Below, piece by piece: positions 45,839 to 57,244 of a stretch of DNA of 64,000 bases. Within the stretch, counting starts at the first letter, position 1. The number at the start of each line of letters is the position of its first letter. This DNA comes from Ephydatia muelleri (lineage: Eukaryota; Porifera; Demospongiae; Spongillida; Spongillidae): positions 5,432,750 to 5,496,749 of the forward strand of contig JABACO010000017.1 of NCBI GenBank assembly GCA_013339895.1. Reading direction: 5' to 3'. Under the pieces are notes generated by a model, which made no database searches, had not been told where the DNA came from, and saw nothing but the letters and a program-made list of their open reading frames with translations. The position numbers and the translations under genes were made by a program.

Positions 45839-46951
45839 TTAAAGCGGTATATAATTTAATTCCTGTTAACGGGTCGATTTTGCAGGGCGTATTCCTCGTT
45901 TCATTGTCCATAATTTCATTTTAATCGCAAGGATGACTGTAGACATGGGCACAATAACTAACGAATTCGGTCTGTGTGTATACGGTTAGTATACGTTATG
46001 AAGTCCACTTCCCAGAGGTGTATGACCCACACAATATGCTATAGAATCGGGTAAGCTGTGACCTCAAAACATGTATTTGGTTCAGCATCTTCAAGTGATT
46101 GGTTGCTAAAAAGCAGACTAATGTAGCTAGAAACTTGTCATTGAAACCCAATATCATCTCTTTAAAGCTTAATCTGTTAAAGAGTAGACATGCATGGGCT
46201 TCAATGACATGCAACTGACAGGATATTTCCATAAGGATACATGGTAGCAAAGAGTACTAGATGATTTTGACAAAGGAAATGATCTACCATAGTTGGTGAC
46301 TATCACCTGAACTGTGTGATGTCATTCATTCGTTTGGTCAATTCTATTTTTAATGGGTACTGAAGGGGATTTTCCTGAATTGCCCCGAATAGTGATAATG
46401 ATAGATGAACATAAATACATGTATGAGCATAGCTACTACTTCATAAGATCATTGTGCATTATTAAAAAGACAAATTGTAGAGTAATATTCCATTGATCTT
46501 GGGAAAAAAAAATCTAAGTTGAAAACTGATTAGAACCAGTGCAAAATGGAACAGCTGCAATAACTCTGCAGAAAACGCATGCAAAGATGGCTGATTTGTG
46601 TCTACAATTTCGCCCTGGCCAAACGAAATCATACCTAGCCATTGTTTTATGGTCATGCATAAATATCAATTTAAAGAGATACCTACATGTAGCTCTACAG
46701 ACAATCATTCACACGTGTTGAATAGCATAAGCCATCTCGGTACGTGTATGCTAAGGCAAACGGCACTAAGCTTTATTTAAAAGAAGTGCTATGTAGGCTG
46801 AAACTTGCACACAGAAAACACCAGGGGATGAAAGGAAACTGATATAATCATTTCACGCACCTCTCACGGCTTCCTATACATGTATATCGTAGAAGAGGAT
46901 GTGCGTTCTGTGAAAACATAATTTCCTGCATGTAGTTTGTGCGGATGCAGG

Positions 46952-46962
46952 TATATAAATAG
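46952..46962 (+). promoter_or_regulatory. TATA box of G3
   Basis: TATATAAATAG, same spacing as in G1 and G2. Confidence 0.7.
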
Positions 46963-46998
46963 AATGTGTTTAGTTTTATTCCACACACAAAGAGAAAC

Positions 46999-47556
46999 AT
47001 GTTTTATGAACTGTGCCATCTGGTTTTGCCCTTCATCGTCCTCTCGTGTTTAAGCGACTCTATAGCCGTCCCAGTGCCTAGTGGACCAACTGGCGATCAG
47101 AAAAGGCTTTTGAGCCGAAGTAGTGGGTTGTACGTTCACATTGGTGAGAATGGGGCATTAGACGGGGGCGGGTCGCCCATCTCCGCAGCAGTGTTCACCG
47201 TGACCTTCAGAGATACTTATTACGAGTTCGAATCAGACGGTAACACAAGACTATTCCTAGAAGTGTTGAATGTTACGGAAAATGACGAACACTTCAATAC
47301 GACAAATGTAACCATTGGAAATGCTTCAACAACAGTCGAAGAAATGACTGTGTCCGTTGGACGAGTGTCTGCAGAAAGCAGTTATTGGAAATGGACCATG
47401 AAGACCTTTGATGACGACACACACATTCAAGTAATAAACATACAGAGAACTGATTGCTACTTAGCTTTCAATGAAGATTCGAGTCTCGCCGGTCCCTGCA
47501 ATATGTCTGACGACGATCCTCGCACATTCTTCGACCTAACATATATAGACGACTGA
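46999..47556 (+). CDS. G3: secreted beta-trefoil-like glycoprotein, three substitutions from G1
   Basis: 185 residues. It differs from G1 at K84R, E107G and R181T; G107 is shared with the minus-strand copies, so E107 is probably the derived state in G1/G2. Signal peptide, sequons and cysteines are all kept. AATAAA is at 47659. The 3' flank has a few small changes, including two bases fewer near 47583, which is why downstream landmarks shift by 2 bp relative to the other units. Confidence 0.8.
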   Translation: MFYELCHLVLPFIVLSCLSDSIAVPVPSGPTGDQKRLLSRSSGLYVHIGENGALDGGGSPISAAVFTVTFRDTYYEFESDGNTRLFLEVLNVTENDEHFNTTNVTIGNASTTVEEMTVSVGRVSAESSYWKWTMKTFDDDTHIQVINIQRTDCYLAFNEDSSLAGPCNMSDDDPRTFFDLTYIDD

Positions 47557-48124
47557 ACGTTTACATAGTTGATGGTCATGATTAATTGATTAGTTGTGAT
47601 TAATATTTCTGTATATATGTATTCAAAAGCATGTAAAATCAACGGATCAATTTAGCTCAATAAATATATGAAATATTGTTACTCACGGCGCAACACTGCA
47701 CCGTATGCAGCCCTGCATGTATATTGCACCTATATTGGTCGATACACGCGTCTTTACTCGACACGTGGGCAGTTTTTTAAACGAAAGGTCTGTGTATGTC
47801 TCAGAACGAACACTGTCTGCATACTCCAAATGGACGTATGCAGACTCTGCGCATGCACGTCATGTATTCGAATCGTCACTGTTCTGTATATTTAACAGTA
47901 TGCGGTTCTGCATACGCTAAGCGCTCGCTAGGTCTACACATTGCTACGACTGTCACAGTAATAATTATAGCCACAAACTGTTTATCGAATTACAGCTGCA
48001 ATACAAACATAATAATGGAGTTAAATGAATACATTGAAATACTACACTCACATCAACAAGTTGACAAAAAAAAACACAAACGCACACAGACACACAAAAC
48101 AACTACGTAAACAGTTCATTTTCT

Positions 48125-48432
48125 TGTTGTGGTGTTTGAGGATAGGAGCGGACCAGAATTGATCGAGCGTTAGCTCTAACCAATAACAAGCTGAGGCAGC
48201 CATATAGCTCAGTTACTGCCTTGGACTTTGGGGTATTACCACGAATGGCTAACCTAGTAGCCCCCTGTGAGAAGGCCCTCAATGCCTCTGGTCCCCAGGC
48301 TCCAGAGCTCCAACGGTCTACATCGCCAACCCAACTCAACACATGCAATTGGGATCATTTTCTGTATGTTTTTCTATGCTCTGCTGCCTTTGCTGAAACA
48401 CCCTGGTATACATGCCCGCTTCTAACATATTA
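48125..48432 (-). pseudogene. Retrotransposon 3'-end remnant in tandem unit 3
   Basis: As in units 1 and 2, with small changes (ATGCAATTGGGATC in place of CTTGGGATC). Junction J3 follows at about 48434. Confidence 0.8.
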
Positions 48433-49539
48433 ATTGATTGTAAGCGGTATATAATTTAATTCCTGTTAACGGGTCGATTTTGCAGGGCGTATTCCTCGTT
48501 TCATTGTCCATAATTTCATTTTAATCGCAAGGATGACTGTACACATGGGCACAATAACTAACGAATTCGATCTGTGTGTAAACGGTTAGTATACGTTATG
48601 AAGTCCACTTCCCAGAGGTGTATGACCCACACAATATGCTATAGAATCGGGTAAGCTGTGACCTCAAAACGTGTATTAGGTTCAGCATCTTCAAGTGATT
48701 GGTTGCTAAAAAGCAGACTAATGTAGCTAGAAACTTGTCATTGAAACCCAATATCATCTCTTTAAAGCTTAATCTGTTAAAGAGTAGACATGCATGGGCT
48801 TCAATGACATGCAACTGACAGGATATTTCCATAAGGATACATGGTAGCAAAGAGTACTAGATGATTTTGACAAAGGAAATGATCTACTATAGTTGGTGAC
48901 TATCACCTGAACTGTGTGATGTCATTCATTCGTTTGGTCAATTCTATTTTTAATGGGTACTGAAGGGGATTTTCCTGAATTGCCCCGAATAGTGATAATG
49001 ATAGATGAACATAAATACATGTATGAGCATAGCTACTACTTCATAAGACCATTGTGCATTATTAAAAAGACAAATTGTAGAGTAATATTCCATTGATCTT
49101 GGGAAAAAAAATCTAAGTTGAAAACTGATTAGAACCAGTGCAAAATGGAACAGCTGCAATAACTCTGCAGAAAACGCATGCAAAGATGGCTGATTTGTGT
49201 CTACAATTTCGCCCTGGCCAAACGAAATCATACCTAGCCATTGTTTTATGGTCATGCATAAATATCAATTTAAAGAGATACCTACATGTAGCTCTACAGA
49301 CAATCATTCACACGTGTTGAATAGCATAAGCCATCTCGGTACGTGTATGCTAAGGCAAACGGCACTAAGCTTTATTTAAAAGAAGTGCTATGTAGGCTGA
49401 AACTTGCACACAGAAAGCACCAGGGGATGAAAGGAAACTGATATAATCATTTCACGCACCTCTCACGGCTTCCTATACATGTATTTCGTAGAAGAGGATG
49501 TGCGTTCTGTGAAAACATCTTTCCGGTAGTTTGTGCGGA

Positions 49540-49879
49540 TGCAGGTATATAAATAGAAATTAATGTGTTAAGTTTTCTTCCACACACAAAGTGAAACATG
49601 TTTTATGGACAGTGCCATCTATTGCACCTATATTGGTCACATGTCTGCACTCGACAAGTGGGCAGTTTTTTAAACGACTCGAATGCAGGGTCGTTGTATG
49701 TTTCAGAACGAACACTGTCTGCATACTCCAAATGGACGCATGCGGACTCTGTGCACGTCATGTATTCGAATCGCCACCGTTCTGTATACTTAAAAGTATG
49801 CGGTTCTGCATACGCTAGGCGTTCACTTATCTTTATAATGGCTCTACAGCCGACACTAGGCTGTAGTAAGGCCGAATGA
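49540..49879 (+). pseudogene. Body-deleted copy of the secreted-factor gene (right)
   Basis: TATATAAATAG and leader are present, then ATGTTTTATGGACAGTGCCA (start 49598). Eight codons in, the sequence jumps to the 3'-flank block TTGCACCTATATTGGTC. The same start codon now opens a 93-codon chimeric frame (ending 49879), which is not signal-peptide-like. It has the same breakpoints as the left copy at 39.5 kb, so the deletion happened once and was then duplicated in inverted orientation. Confidence 0.75.
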
Positions 49880-50149
49880 AGAAACCTTTGTAGGAGTGAC
49901 TTTAGATCTACTTTGTGACGGCCACGATAGCAATAGGGGCTCGCGCTGGGTATAGAGAGAAAGAAAAGAATTGGCGGTTCGCAGGAGGATCGATGCCTGA
50001 CTAGCTACATCACATAAAAGGTCACAGTGGAAGACAACGACTTTGACTGGAATTGATAAACTGTTGTTATTCGCAGTTGTAATAATTATGTTGTTTGTAT
50101 TGGTGTTAGTGACCTCTCATCTTTCTCTCTGTATATGCAGACATCAAAC

Positions 50150-51430
50150 CAGAAATCCTGGGAGCACCTATTGATGATCCTGAATTTTGCAAAAGAATTC
50201 TTCTCTAGTATGCAGTCCTAACTCTATTTTCAACCATCAGTGATTTTGGTAGCCTAGATCCCCAAGTTTCACTTGTCCTGCTGCCTTCCAGCTGCTGCAA
50301 ACGTGCCCACATTGCCAGGGCAACGCCTCCACATTTCATGTTGGGCTCTAAGGAGAAGTTTGACCAGATTTCGCCGTTCTTTTGCTGATTGTACTGATTT
50401 TGATGTCCCTGACTCAGCTTGGAGGCAGGCCCAGTTGAGTATAAGAAGAGGGGATTTGGTCTGCGCTCATTGGCTCTTCATTCATCAGCCGCCTACATTG
50501 CATCCTTGTGTGGTTCTGATCATGTGATCCCCGCAAAACATCTGGGAAATGCCATTACTCACGATAACACCTGTGTTCCGCTTTCAGATTCCCTGTCAAT
50601 TAGCAGCTTGGACGGCCGTACTCCCACACAAAAGAAACTATCTGATGCAATAGAAGAGATGAAGTTCAACTCTCTCCTTAAAATTTGTTCTCTTGCTGAT
50701 AAAGTCAGACTGCCATCTGTATTATCACCCAATGCATCAGTGTGGATTTCAGTTGTCCCTTCCCTCAGCTTGGGACTGCACCTTGACCCGAATGAATTTT
50801 AAACAGCAGTGAAATGGCGGTTGGGTGTCAATTCCTCATTGAATTTGGATGGAAATCCAATGGTTTGTCCTCTATGCCCCAACTGTGCACTTGACCCACT
50901 GGGTTACCACTGTGTCACATGCAGAAGAGGAGGTGATATAACAACCAGGCACAACCCTCTTCGCAATGAGCACCTTCCAGTGAGCTGGTCTGTCTGCACA
51001 TCAAGAAGTTGGCTGCAGCTGGTGAGAAGACAATTCCGGGACACGACCAGCAGTCACCCGTCTTACCAATTGGGATTGTGGGACCTCAGCTGCCTTTGAC
51101 CTTACTGTTGCAGTCCCGCTTAGTTCAATTAATATGTTTGGAGCTGGCATGTACCAGGGTGTTTCAGCAAAGGCAGCAGAGCACCGATAACATACAGAAA
51201 ATGATCCCCATGTGTGTTGAGTTGGGTTGGCGGTGTATACCGTTGGCTATTGGGCCTGGGGACCAGAGGCATTGAGGGTTTCTCACAGGTAGGCTACTCG
51301 GTTAGCCATTCGTGGTAATACCCCAAAGTCCAAGGCAGTAGCTGAGCTATATGGCTGCCTCAGCTTGTTATTGGTTAGAGCTAACGCTCGATCAATCCTG
51401 GTCCGCTCCTTTCCTCAAACACCACAACAA
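50150..51430 (+). pseudogene. Non-LTR retrotransposon C-terminal half in right arm
   Basis: Reads ISDFGSLDPQVSLVL-like sequence, GFGLRSLALHSSAAYIASL, SLSISSLDGRTPTQKKLSDA, MKWRLGVNSSLNLDGNPMVC, CPNCALDPLGYHCVTCRRGG (zinc knuckle), a frameshifted endonuclease-like part, then PKSKAVAELYGCLSLLLVRA in another frame. Stops near 50800 and frameshifts near 50990 and 51250. RT motifs are absent. Confidence 0.8.
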
Positions 51431-51969
51431 TAAATTGAACTTGTTTTGTGTGCCCGTGTGCGTTTGTGTATTTGTTGTCAACTTGTTTATGTGTGTGTAT
51501 TACTTCAATGTGTTCATTTATCTCCATTTTGTATTGCAGCTGTAATTGGATAAACAGTTTGTGGCTATAATTATTACTGTCGTAGCAATGTTTAGACCTA
51601 GCGAGCGCTTAGCCGTTAGGGTATGCAAAACCGCATACTGTTAAGTATACAGAACAGTGACGTTTCGAATACATGACGTGCGCAGAGTCCGCATACGTCC
51701 ATTTGGAGTATGCAGAAAGTGTTCGTTCTGAGATATACAACAGACCTGCATTCGAGAGTTTAAAAAACTGCCCACGTGTCGAGTAAAGACGCGTATATCG
51801 ATCAATATAGGTGCAATATACATACGGTACATTGTTGCGCCATGAGTAATAATATTTCAGATATTCATGGAGCTAAATTGATCCTTTGATTTTACATGCG
51901 TTTGAATACATGTACATATATACAGAAATATTAATCACAACTAATCATGACCATCGACTATGTAAACGT

Positions 51970-52536
51970 TCAGTCGTCTATATATCTTAGGTCGAAGAAG
52001 GTGCGAGGATCGTCGTCAGACATATTGCAGGGACCGGCGAGACTCGAATCTTCATTGAAAGCTAAGTAGCAATCAGTTCTCTGTATGTTTATTACTTGAA
52101 TGTGTGTGTCGTCATCAAAGGTCTTCATGGTCCATTTCCAATAACTGCTTTCTGCAGACACTCGTCCAACGGACACAGTCATTTCTTCGACTGTTGTTGA
52201 AGCATTTCCAATGGTTACATTTGTCGTACCAGATTTATTGAAGTGTTCGTCATTTTCCGTAACATTCAACACTTCTAGGAATAGTTTTGTGTTACCGTCT
52301 GATTCGAACTCGTAATAAGTATCTCTGAAGGTCACGGTGAACACTGCTGCGGAGATGGGCGACCCGCCCCCGTCTAATGCACCATTCTCACCAATGTGAA
52401 CGTACAACCCACTACTTCGGCTCAAAAGCCTTTTCTGATCGCCAGTTGGTCCACTAGGCACTGGGACGGCTATAGAGTCGCTTAAACACGAGAGGACGAT
52501 GAAGGGCAAAACCAGATGGCACAGTTCATAAAACAT
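51970..52536 (-). CDS. G4: secreted beta-trefoil-like glycoprotein, minus-strand copy
   Basis: 188 residues from the ATG at 52536. It differs from G1 mainly by a three-residue insertion after N100 (FNKSGTTNVTIGNAS), which still leaves an N-x-S sequon, and by G at the site of E107. Signal peptide, YVHIGENGALDG, DCYLAFNEDSSLAG and both cysteines are unchanged. TATA is at 52573-52583. The canonical AATAAA is replaced by CATGAA, so 3' processing may use another site. It faces away from the tandem array, with its upstream module running to 54.56 kb, where element B cuts it. Confidence 0.8.
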   Translation of the reverse strand: MFYELCHLVLPFIVLSCLSDSIAVPVPSGPTGDQKRLLSRSSGLYVHIGENGALDGGGSPISAAVFTVTFRDTYYEFESDGNTKLFLEVLNVTENDEHFNKSGTTNVTIGNASTTVEEMTVSVGRVSAESSYWKWTMKTFDDDTHIQVINIQRTDCYLAFNEDSSLAGPCNMSDDDPRTFFDLRYIDD

Positions 52537-52572
52537 GTTTCTCTTTGTGTGTGGAAGAAAACTAGACACATT

Positions 52573-52583
52573 CTATTTATATA
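52573..52583 (-). promoter_or_regulatory. TATA box of G4
   Basis: Complement of TATATAAATAG, 37 bp before the start codon. Confidence 0.7.
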
Positions 52584-54560
52584 CCTGCATCCGCACAAAC
52601 TACATGCAGGAAATTATGTTTTCACAGAACGCACATCCTCTTCTACGATATACATGTATAGGAAGCCGTGAGAGGTGCGTGAAATGATTATATCAGTTTC
52701 CTTTCATCCCCTGGTGCTTTCTTTGTGCAAGTTTCAGCCTATATAGCACTTCTTTTAAATAAAGCTTAGTGCCGTTTGCCTTAGCATACACGTACCGAGA
52801 TGGCTTATGCTATTCAACACGTGTGAATGATTGTCTGTAGAGCTACATGTAGGTATCTCTTTAAATTGATATTTATGCATGACCATAAAACAATGGCTAG
52901 GTATTATTTCGTTTGGCCAGGGCGAAATTGTAGACACAAATCAGCCATCTTTGCATGCGTTTTCTGCAGAGTTATTGCAGCTGTTCCATTTTGCACTGGT
53001 TCTAATCAGTTTTCAACTTAGATTTTTTTTCCCAAGATCAATGGAATATTACTCTACAATTTGTCTTTTTAATAATGCACAATGGTCTTATGAAGTAGTA
53101 GCTATGCTCATACATGTATTTATGTTCATCTATCATTATCACTATTCGGGGCAATTCAGGAAAATCCCCTTCAGTACCCATTAAAAATAGAATTGACCAA
53201 ACGATTGAATGATATCACACAGTTCAGGTGATAGTCACCAACAGTAGGTAGGTCATTTCCTTTGTTAAAATCATCCAGTACTATTTGCTACCATGTATCC
53301 TTAAGGAAATATCCTGTCAGTTGCATGTCATTGAAGCCCATGTCTACTCTTTAACAGATTAAGCTTTAAAGAGATGATATTGGGTTTCAATGACAAGTTT
53401 CTAGCTACATTAGTCTGCTTTTTGGCAACCAATCACTTGAAGATGCTGAACCTAACACACGTTTTGAGGTCACAGCCTTACCCGATTCTAAATAACATAT
53501 TGTGCGCACCTCTGGGAAGCGGACTTCATAACATATACTAACCGTATACACACAGATCGAATTCATTAGTTATTGTGCCCATGATCTACAGTATTCCTTG
53601 CGATTAAAATGAAATTACGGACAGGAATACGCCCTGCAAAATCAACCCGTTAACAGGAGTTAAATTATAAATTTGAATTAAAAATTCAATCTTAGTGCAA
53701 AATGGCGCATACACCCTACCATGCATTCATGGTATTTGTTTGACGCCAAATTCGAGCTCTTCCCCTCAACAACAGGTAAGGAGCAATGAATTATTAACGA
53801 TAACTCTATTTATGTGATATCTACGTATAAGGTTAATTCGTCCATTCAATTAGCACACGTTCGTGATCTAAGCTATCACATTTGGCCATGTAGGTTTCAC
53901 GTGAAAAACGACGAGGGAAATACCCATCCCCTCTCAAATTGTGTTTGATAATTGTGCAGCACATTAAAGTGCCTTTCTAACGTTTTATATATTTATTTCT
54001 CATGGAAATTAACGAGGCGTGCTTTTCCTTCTCGATGCGCATATAACTTGCACAAAAATCAAGTCGAAGCGCCCATTCAAAATGCCGGACTCAAATTCGT
54101 GGTTAAGGTCTTCATGTGATCGTGACTTATTTGCTGTGACTATACGGTAAACACAACGGATGTATTAATTTAGCGCATAATCGGTTTCAGCCTTTTTTGC
54201 TATCAACGTAAACACTGGCAAACGCAAGTATGGAAACATCTATCATACAGATAGCATTGAGCAAGTTGCACATCTTGCTGCAAGTTAGCAGCAACATGCA
54301 TGGCACACTTTGTGCATCATCTAATCATATATGGAACTTAGCTGCTTACCCGTATTTGTCTTAGTTTACATTTTATGATGTATTTGTCTTAGTTTACATT
54401 TTATGATGTCAAGTTCCATATGCTATACTTTATATGCATGCATATGGAACCATTGAAGAAGAAAACACTTGCGTTTATCAGAATCGTAAGCATTTTCTGA
54501 CAAAGGTCACCATCGACAAAACTGTATATACAAGTAACGCATGCATGCAAACTTTCGTTG
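52584..54560. promoter_or_regulatory. Upstream module of G4, truncated head-to-head intergenic region
   Basis: Inverted copy of most of 39.8-41.76 kb. It ends in GCATGCAAACTTTCG, just short of the second promoter, where element B begins. A 31-bp block (TATTTGTCTTAGTTTACATT...) near 54353 is duplicated head-to-tail. Confidence 0.65.
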
Positions 54561-54595
54561 TAGTGTATATGTTCCGTACCGATGATTAATGTGTC

Positions 54596-54935
54596 CCGTT
54601 GATCAACGGGACGCCGGTTGATCAACCGGGTACCCGATTATTCAACCGGGTACCCGGTTATTCAACCGGGTACCCGGTTGCGTTATAACTATCCGGTTGT
54701 CTAACGGGACAATATAGTTTACCCAGTTGTTCAACGGGACTTACCCGGTTGTTCAATGAGTTATCCAGTTGTCTAGCGGCACTTACCCGACTGTTCAACG
54801 GGACTAACCCGACTGTTCAATGGGCTATCCGTATAACAGTATAGTTTACCCGGCTGTACCCACTTGTTGAACGCGACTTACCCGGCTGTTCAGCAGGACT
54901 TATACCCGGTTAAAGTTGTTCAATGGGTGACTAAA
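54596..54935. repeat. Left palindrome array of element B
   Basis: About a dozen degenerate modules: CCGGTTGATCAACCGG, then ACCCGGTTATTCAACCGGGT, then CCGGTTGTTCAACGGGACT-like units every 20-30 bp. Confidence 0.8.
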
Positions 54936-55079
54936 TATTTGTGTATAAATTGCATATTGAGGCGACCATGTGGAAACAAAAACTACACTCCCTCACCCCC
55001 CTGTCCATGAGTTATAATTCATGAGTGTCAATGCATCACTGAAACAAATACAACACTAAGAATGCTATCATGGTATATC

Positions 55080-55337
55080 CTAACAAATACCAGCACACGA
55101 CTGACAGTTCCAGGCAAGTTGTTTGTTATGAATGAATTTTGAGGGAAGAGACACACAGGACTTATGAAACCATTCTTTACAGGAGAAACATTGTATCATG
55201 GTGCCTTCAGCGATGAGACGGCAAATACAATAAATAGAAATGGTTTCTGTGGTGTGTTGCTGTGGGTTTCGGTGACCATGGGTTCGGAACAGTGACATGT
55301 GTCCAATTTCAAAGCAGTTGATAACGTGCTGCCTCAT
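55080..55337 (-). pseudogene. Ulp1 tail plus PHD finger of element B
   Basis: MRQHVINCFEIGHMSLF matches the end of the C48 protease domains at 5.0 and 29.8 kb. It is followed by a complete PHD finger: IYCICR, GTMIQCFSCKEWFHKSC and WNCQSC. The protease body is missing: the preceding frame (integrase C-terminus, ending 55334) runs straight into this tail. Confidence 0.7.
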
Positions 55338-57244
55338 TCATGCCGTGGTATCCGAACACTGACATGCTCTCCAACTCTAAACTCACAAACTGTGTGCATC
55401 TTCGAAAACTTGTATTGCATCTTTAATGCAGTTTTCATACAGTTCATGTCTGCTTTCTCTCGTACAAGTCTGTGCTTCTCAATTGTTGCGAGTTGTTTTT
55501 GTCTCCCATCTTCAGTTTTTGCTTCAGAGTCCAATATGTGAAGTGTTTTATCCTTCTCTTCTGTTTCAGACTCAGAGTTGCAACATCTACTCACACCGTC
55601 ACATAGTTTTGAATCATTGCTGGTCACATCCTGGGAATTGTTAAAGATAGTATGGGAACAGGAACTGTGCTGGATGACATCACTCACAGTTGGTGAACTG
55701 TCAAACATGCTTTCTTTGACAGATGGGGGACTGTGGTGGATATTATCAAGGACAGTTGGGGCACTGTCATGGGTGCTATTATGGATGGATGGGGAGCTGT
55801 GTTGGACAGTATCAAGGACTGTAGGGGAACTGTCATGGGTGCTATCAAGGGAGCTGTGTTGGATAGTAGTTGAAGAATTGTGTTGGAGAGTCATTTCAAC
55901 AGTAGTACGATCCACATCAGATGTGTCCTGGGCACTCTCCATCTCACCAGTTAATTCAAGATCCTCTTCATTGATGAGTTCCTTAAGTCTTGCATCTGGT
56001 ACCACAACTGATCTTGGTGGTTGCCCAAACACAAGTTCAAATGGAGTGTGCTTTGTTGGGCGATGCACTCAGCATTGATTGTATCTACATAATCATAATT
56101 ATAACTATACACACTGTATAATGCATCAACATGATTATATACATTTGCAAGGCAGAACTTACAGACAATATGTGGTAGCCAGTGAGTTCAGGGAGGAGAA
56201 TTAATAGATGCTGACTCTGCAATTCTGGAACTCATCATTCATTCCAGTGTATAGTGAGCTTGTTCCACCAGGCGTTGCGATTGAGGATGTCGTGGCCGAC
56301 CACTCACTAGCTGTACAGCTCCTGGCCAAGTGGCTAGAACGTCCTCAATCAAATGATTCACAAATTCTCTCCATTGTCACTATGCAGGATAGTAGGGAGA
56401 CCAAATATAGGGAAAATCCACTTTTCAAGAGCATTTGTCACTTCTTTGGCAGTCTTCTGGGGTAGTGGATATGCTAAATTGAACTTTGACCAAGTGGTCA
56501 ACAATATGCAAAATCCACTTATTGCCATCAATGCAGATCAATCTGTAAAGTGGATTATAAAAATTTTTGGGCAGAAAAATATACTGACCTGTACACGTGA
56601 AAAGAATCCATTTGCCACTATAGGCCTCAGTGGAGGTTTGGTTTTTGAGGCACACAAAGACTGCAAGTTTCACAGAGCTTAATGAAATGCTCTACCACAC
56701 TTCTAGGAATATGCGAGTACAAAGATTGAACCTAGACAATTAGAATCACCTGCATGCATGTAAGCATAAGGAACATTTAAAACGTGCAAACCTTGGCAAA
56801 TGTCTTTTTTGAGCCCGCATGTAGACAGTCTTTTGAGTGAACCTGCTCCAATATGCTATAAACTCTTCAACTGTTGCAACTCTGCGAGAAGCTTTCATCA
56901 TAGTGCGATCATTTAAATTCTGTATAGCGAGGTGTAAATACTTCATGCGACGCCGTAAACGTTGAATGAAATCTTACCTGCTTTTCTTCCTTCAAAGAGA
57001 CAACTAGTACATCACGAATGCCTGCCGATGGTATATCCAGTAGAGCAAAGCCACCCTTTTTGACGAAATGTCGAAATGAGGCATCTGGATCTTGTTTTCC
57101 TTTCAAGTGATCGACGATTCGTTTGGCAAAGTCCTGCCGTATCACAACACTCCTGGAACACTTCCCTCCAATAGGAAACAAGGAATCTACATACTCTCCA
57201 AAGATCTTGCAGCTGGCGCTCTTATCCATGATTGGCGTGCTCAC
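55334..57244 (-). pseudogene. Integrase-like transposase of element B, decayed
   Basis: N-terminal part (57229 down): SCKIFGEYVDSLFPIGGKCS and ASFRHFVKKGGFALLDI. Then a degenerate zinc region (TVEEFIAYWSRFTQKTV, near 56850). Core: TTWSKFNLAYPLPQKTA, WIFPIFGLPTILHSDNG (Asp) and VLATWPGAVQLVSGRPRHPQ followed by RLVEQAHYTLE (Glu), near 56500-56260, with several frameshifts and stops. C-terminal part (56068-55334): HTPFELVFGQPPRSVVVPDA, a Ser/Thr-rich stretch with a repeated HDSSPTVLD-like motif, and REKADMNCMKTALKMQYKFS. Distinct family from T1-T3. Confidence 0.75.

Larger units (their letters stand above)
40684..49640 (+). repeat. Tandem array of the secreted-factor gene, 2,595-bp period
   Basis: G1, G2 and G3 start at 41809, 44404 and 46999, exactly 2,595 bp apart. 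Each unit holds about 1.1 kb of upstream DNA, the gene, its 3' flank and a retrotransposon 3' remnant. Units 1 and 2 look identical base for base where I compared them; unit 3 has scattered changes. A fourth upstream region leads into a body-deleted copy at 49.6 kb. Confidence 0.9.
49330..51705. repeat. Right inverted arm (R) of the array region
   Basis: Inverted copy of 37477-39838: promoter-plus-start remnant, spacer, retrotransposon C-terminal half (plus strand) and gene 3'-flank sequence. L and R enclose about 9.5 kb with the tandem array. Confidence 0.75.

Noticed and set aside
54596-54935. CRISPR-like spacing of short palindromic repeats
   Set aside because: Repeats are degenerate, spacers are very short and not unique, and the array is the end of a eukaryotic transposon. 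No cas-like genes; eukaryotic context.
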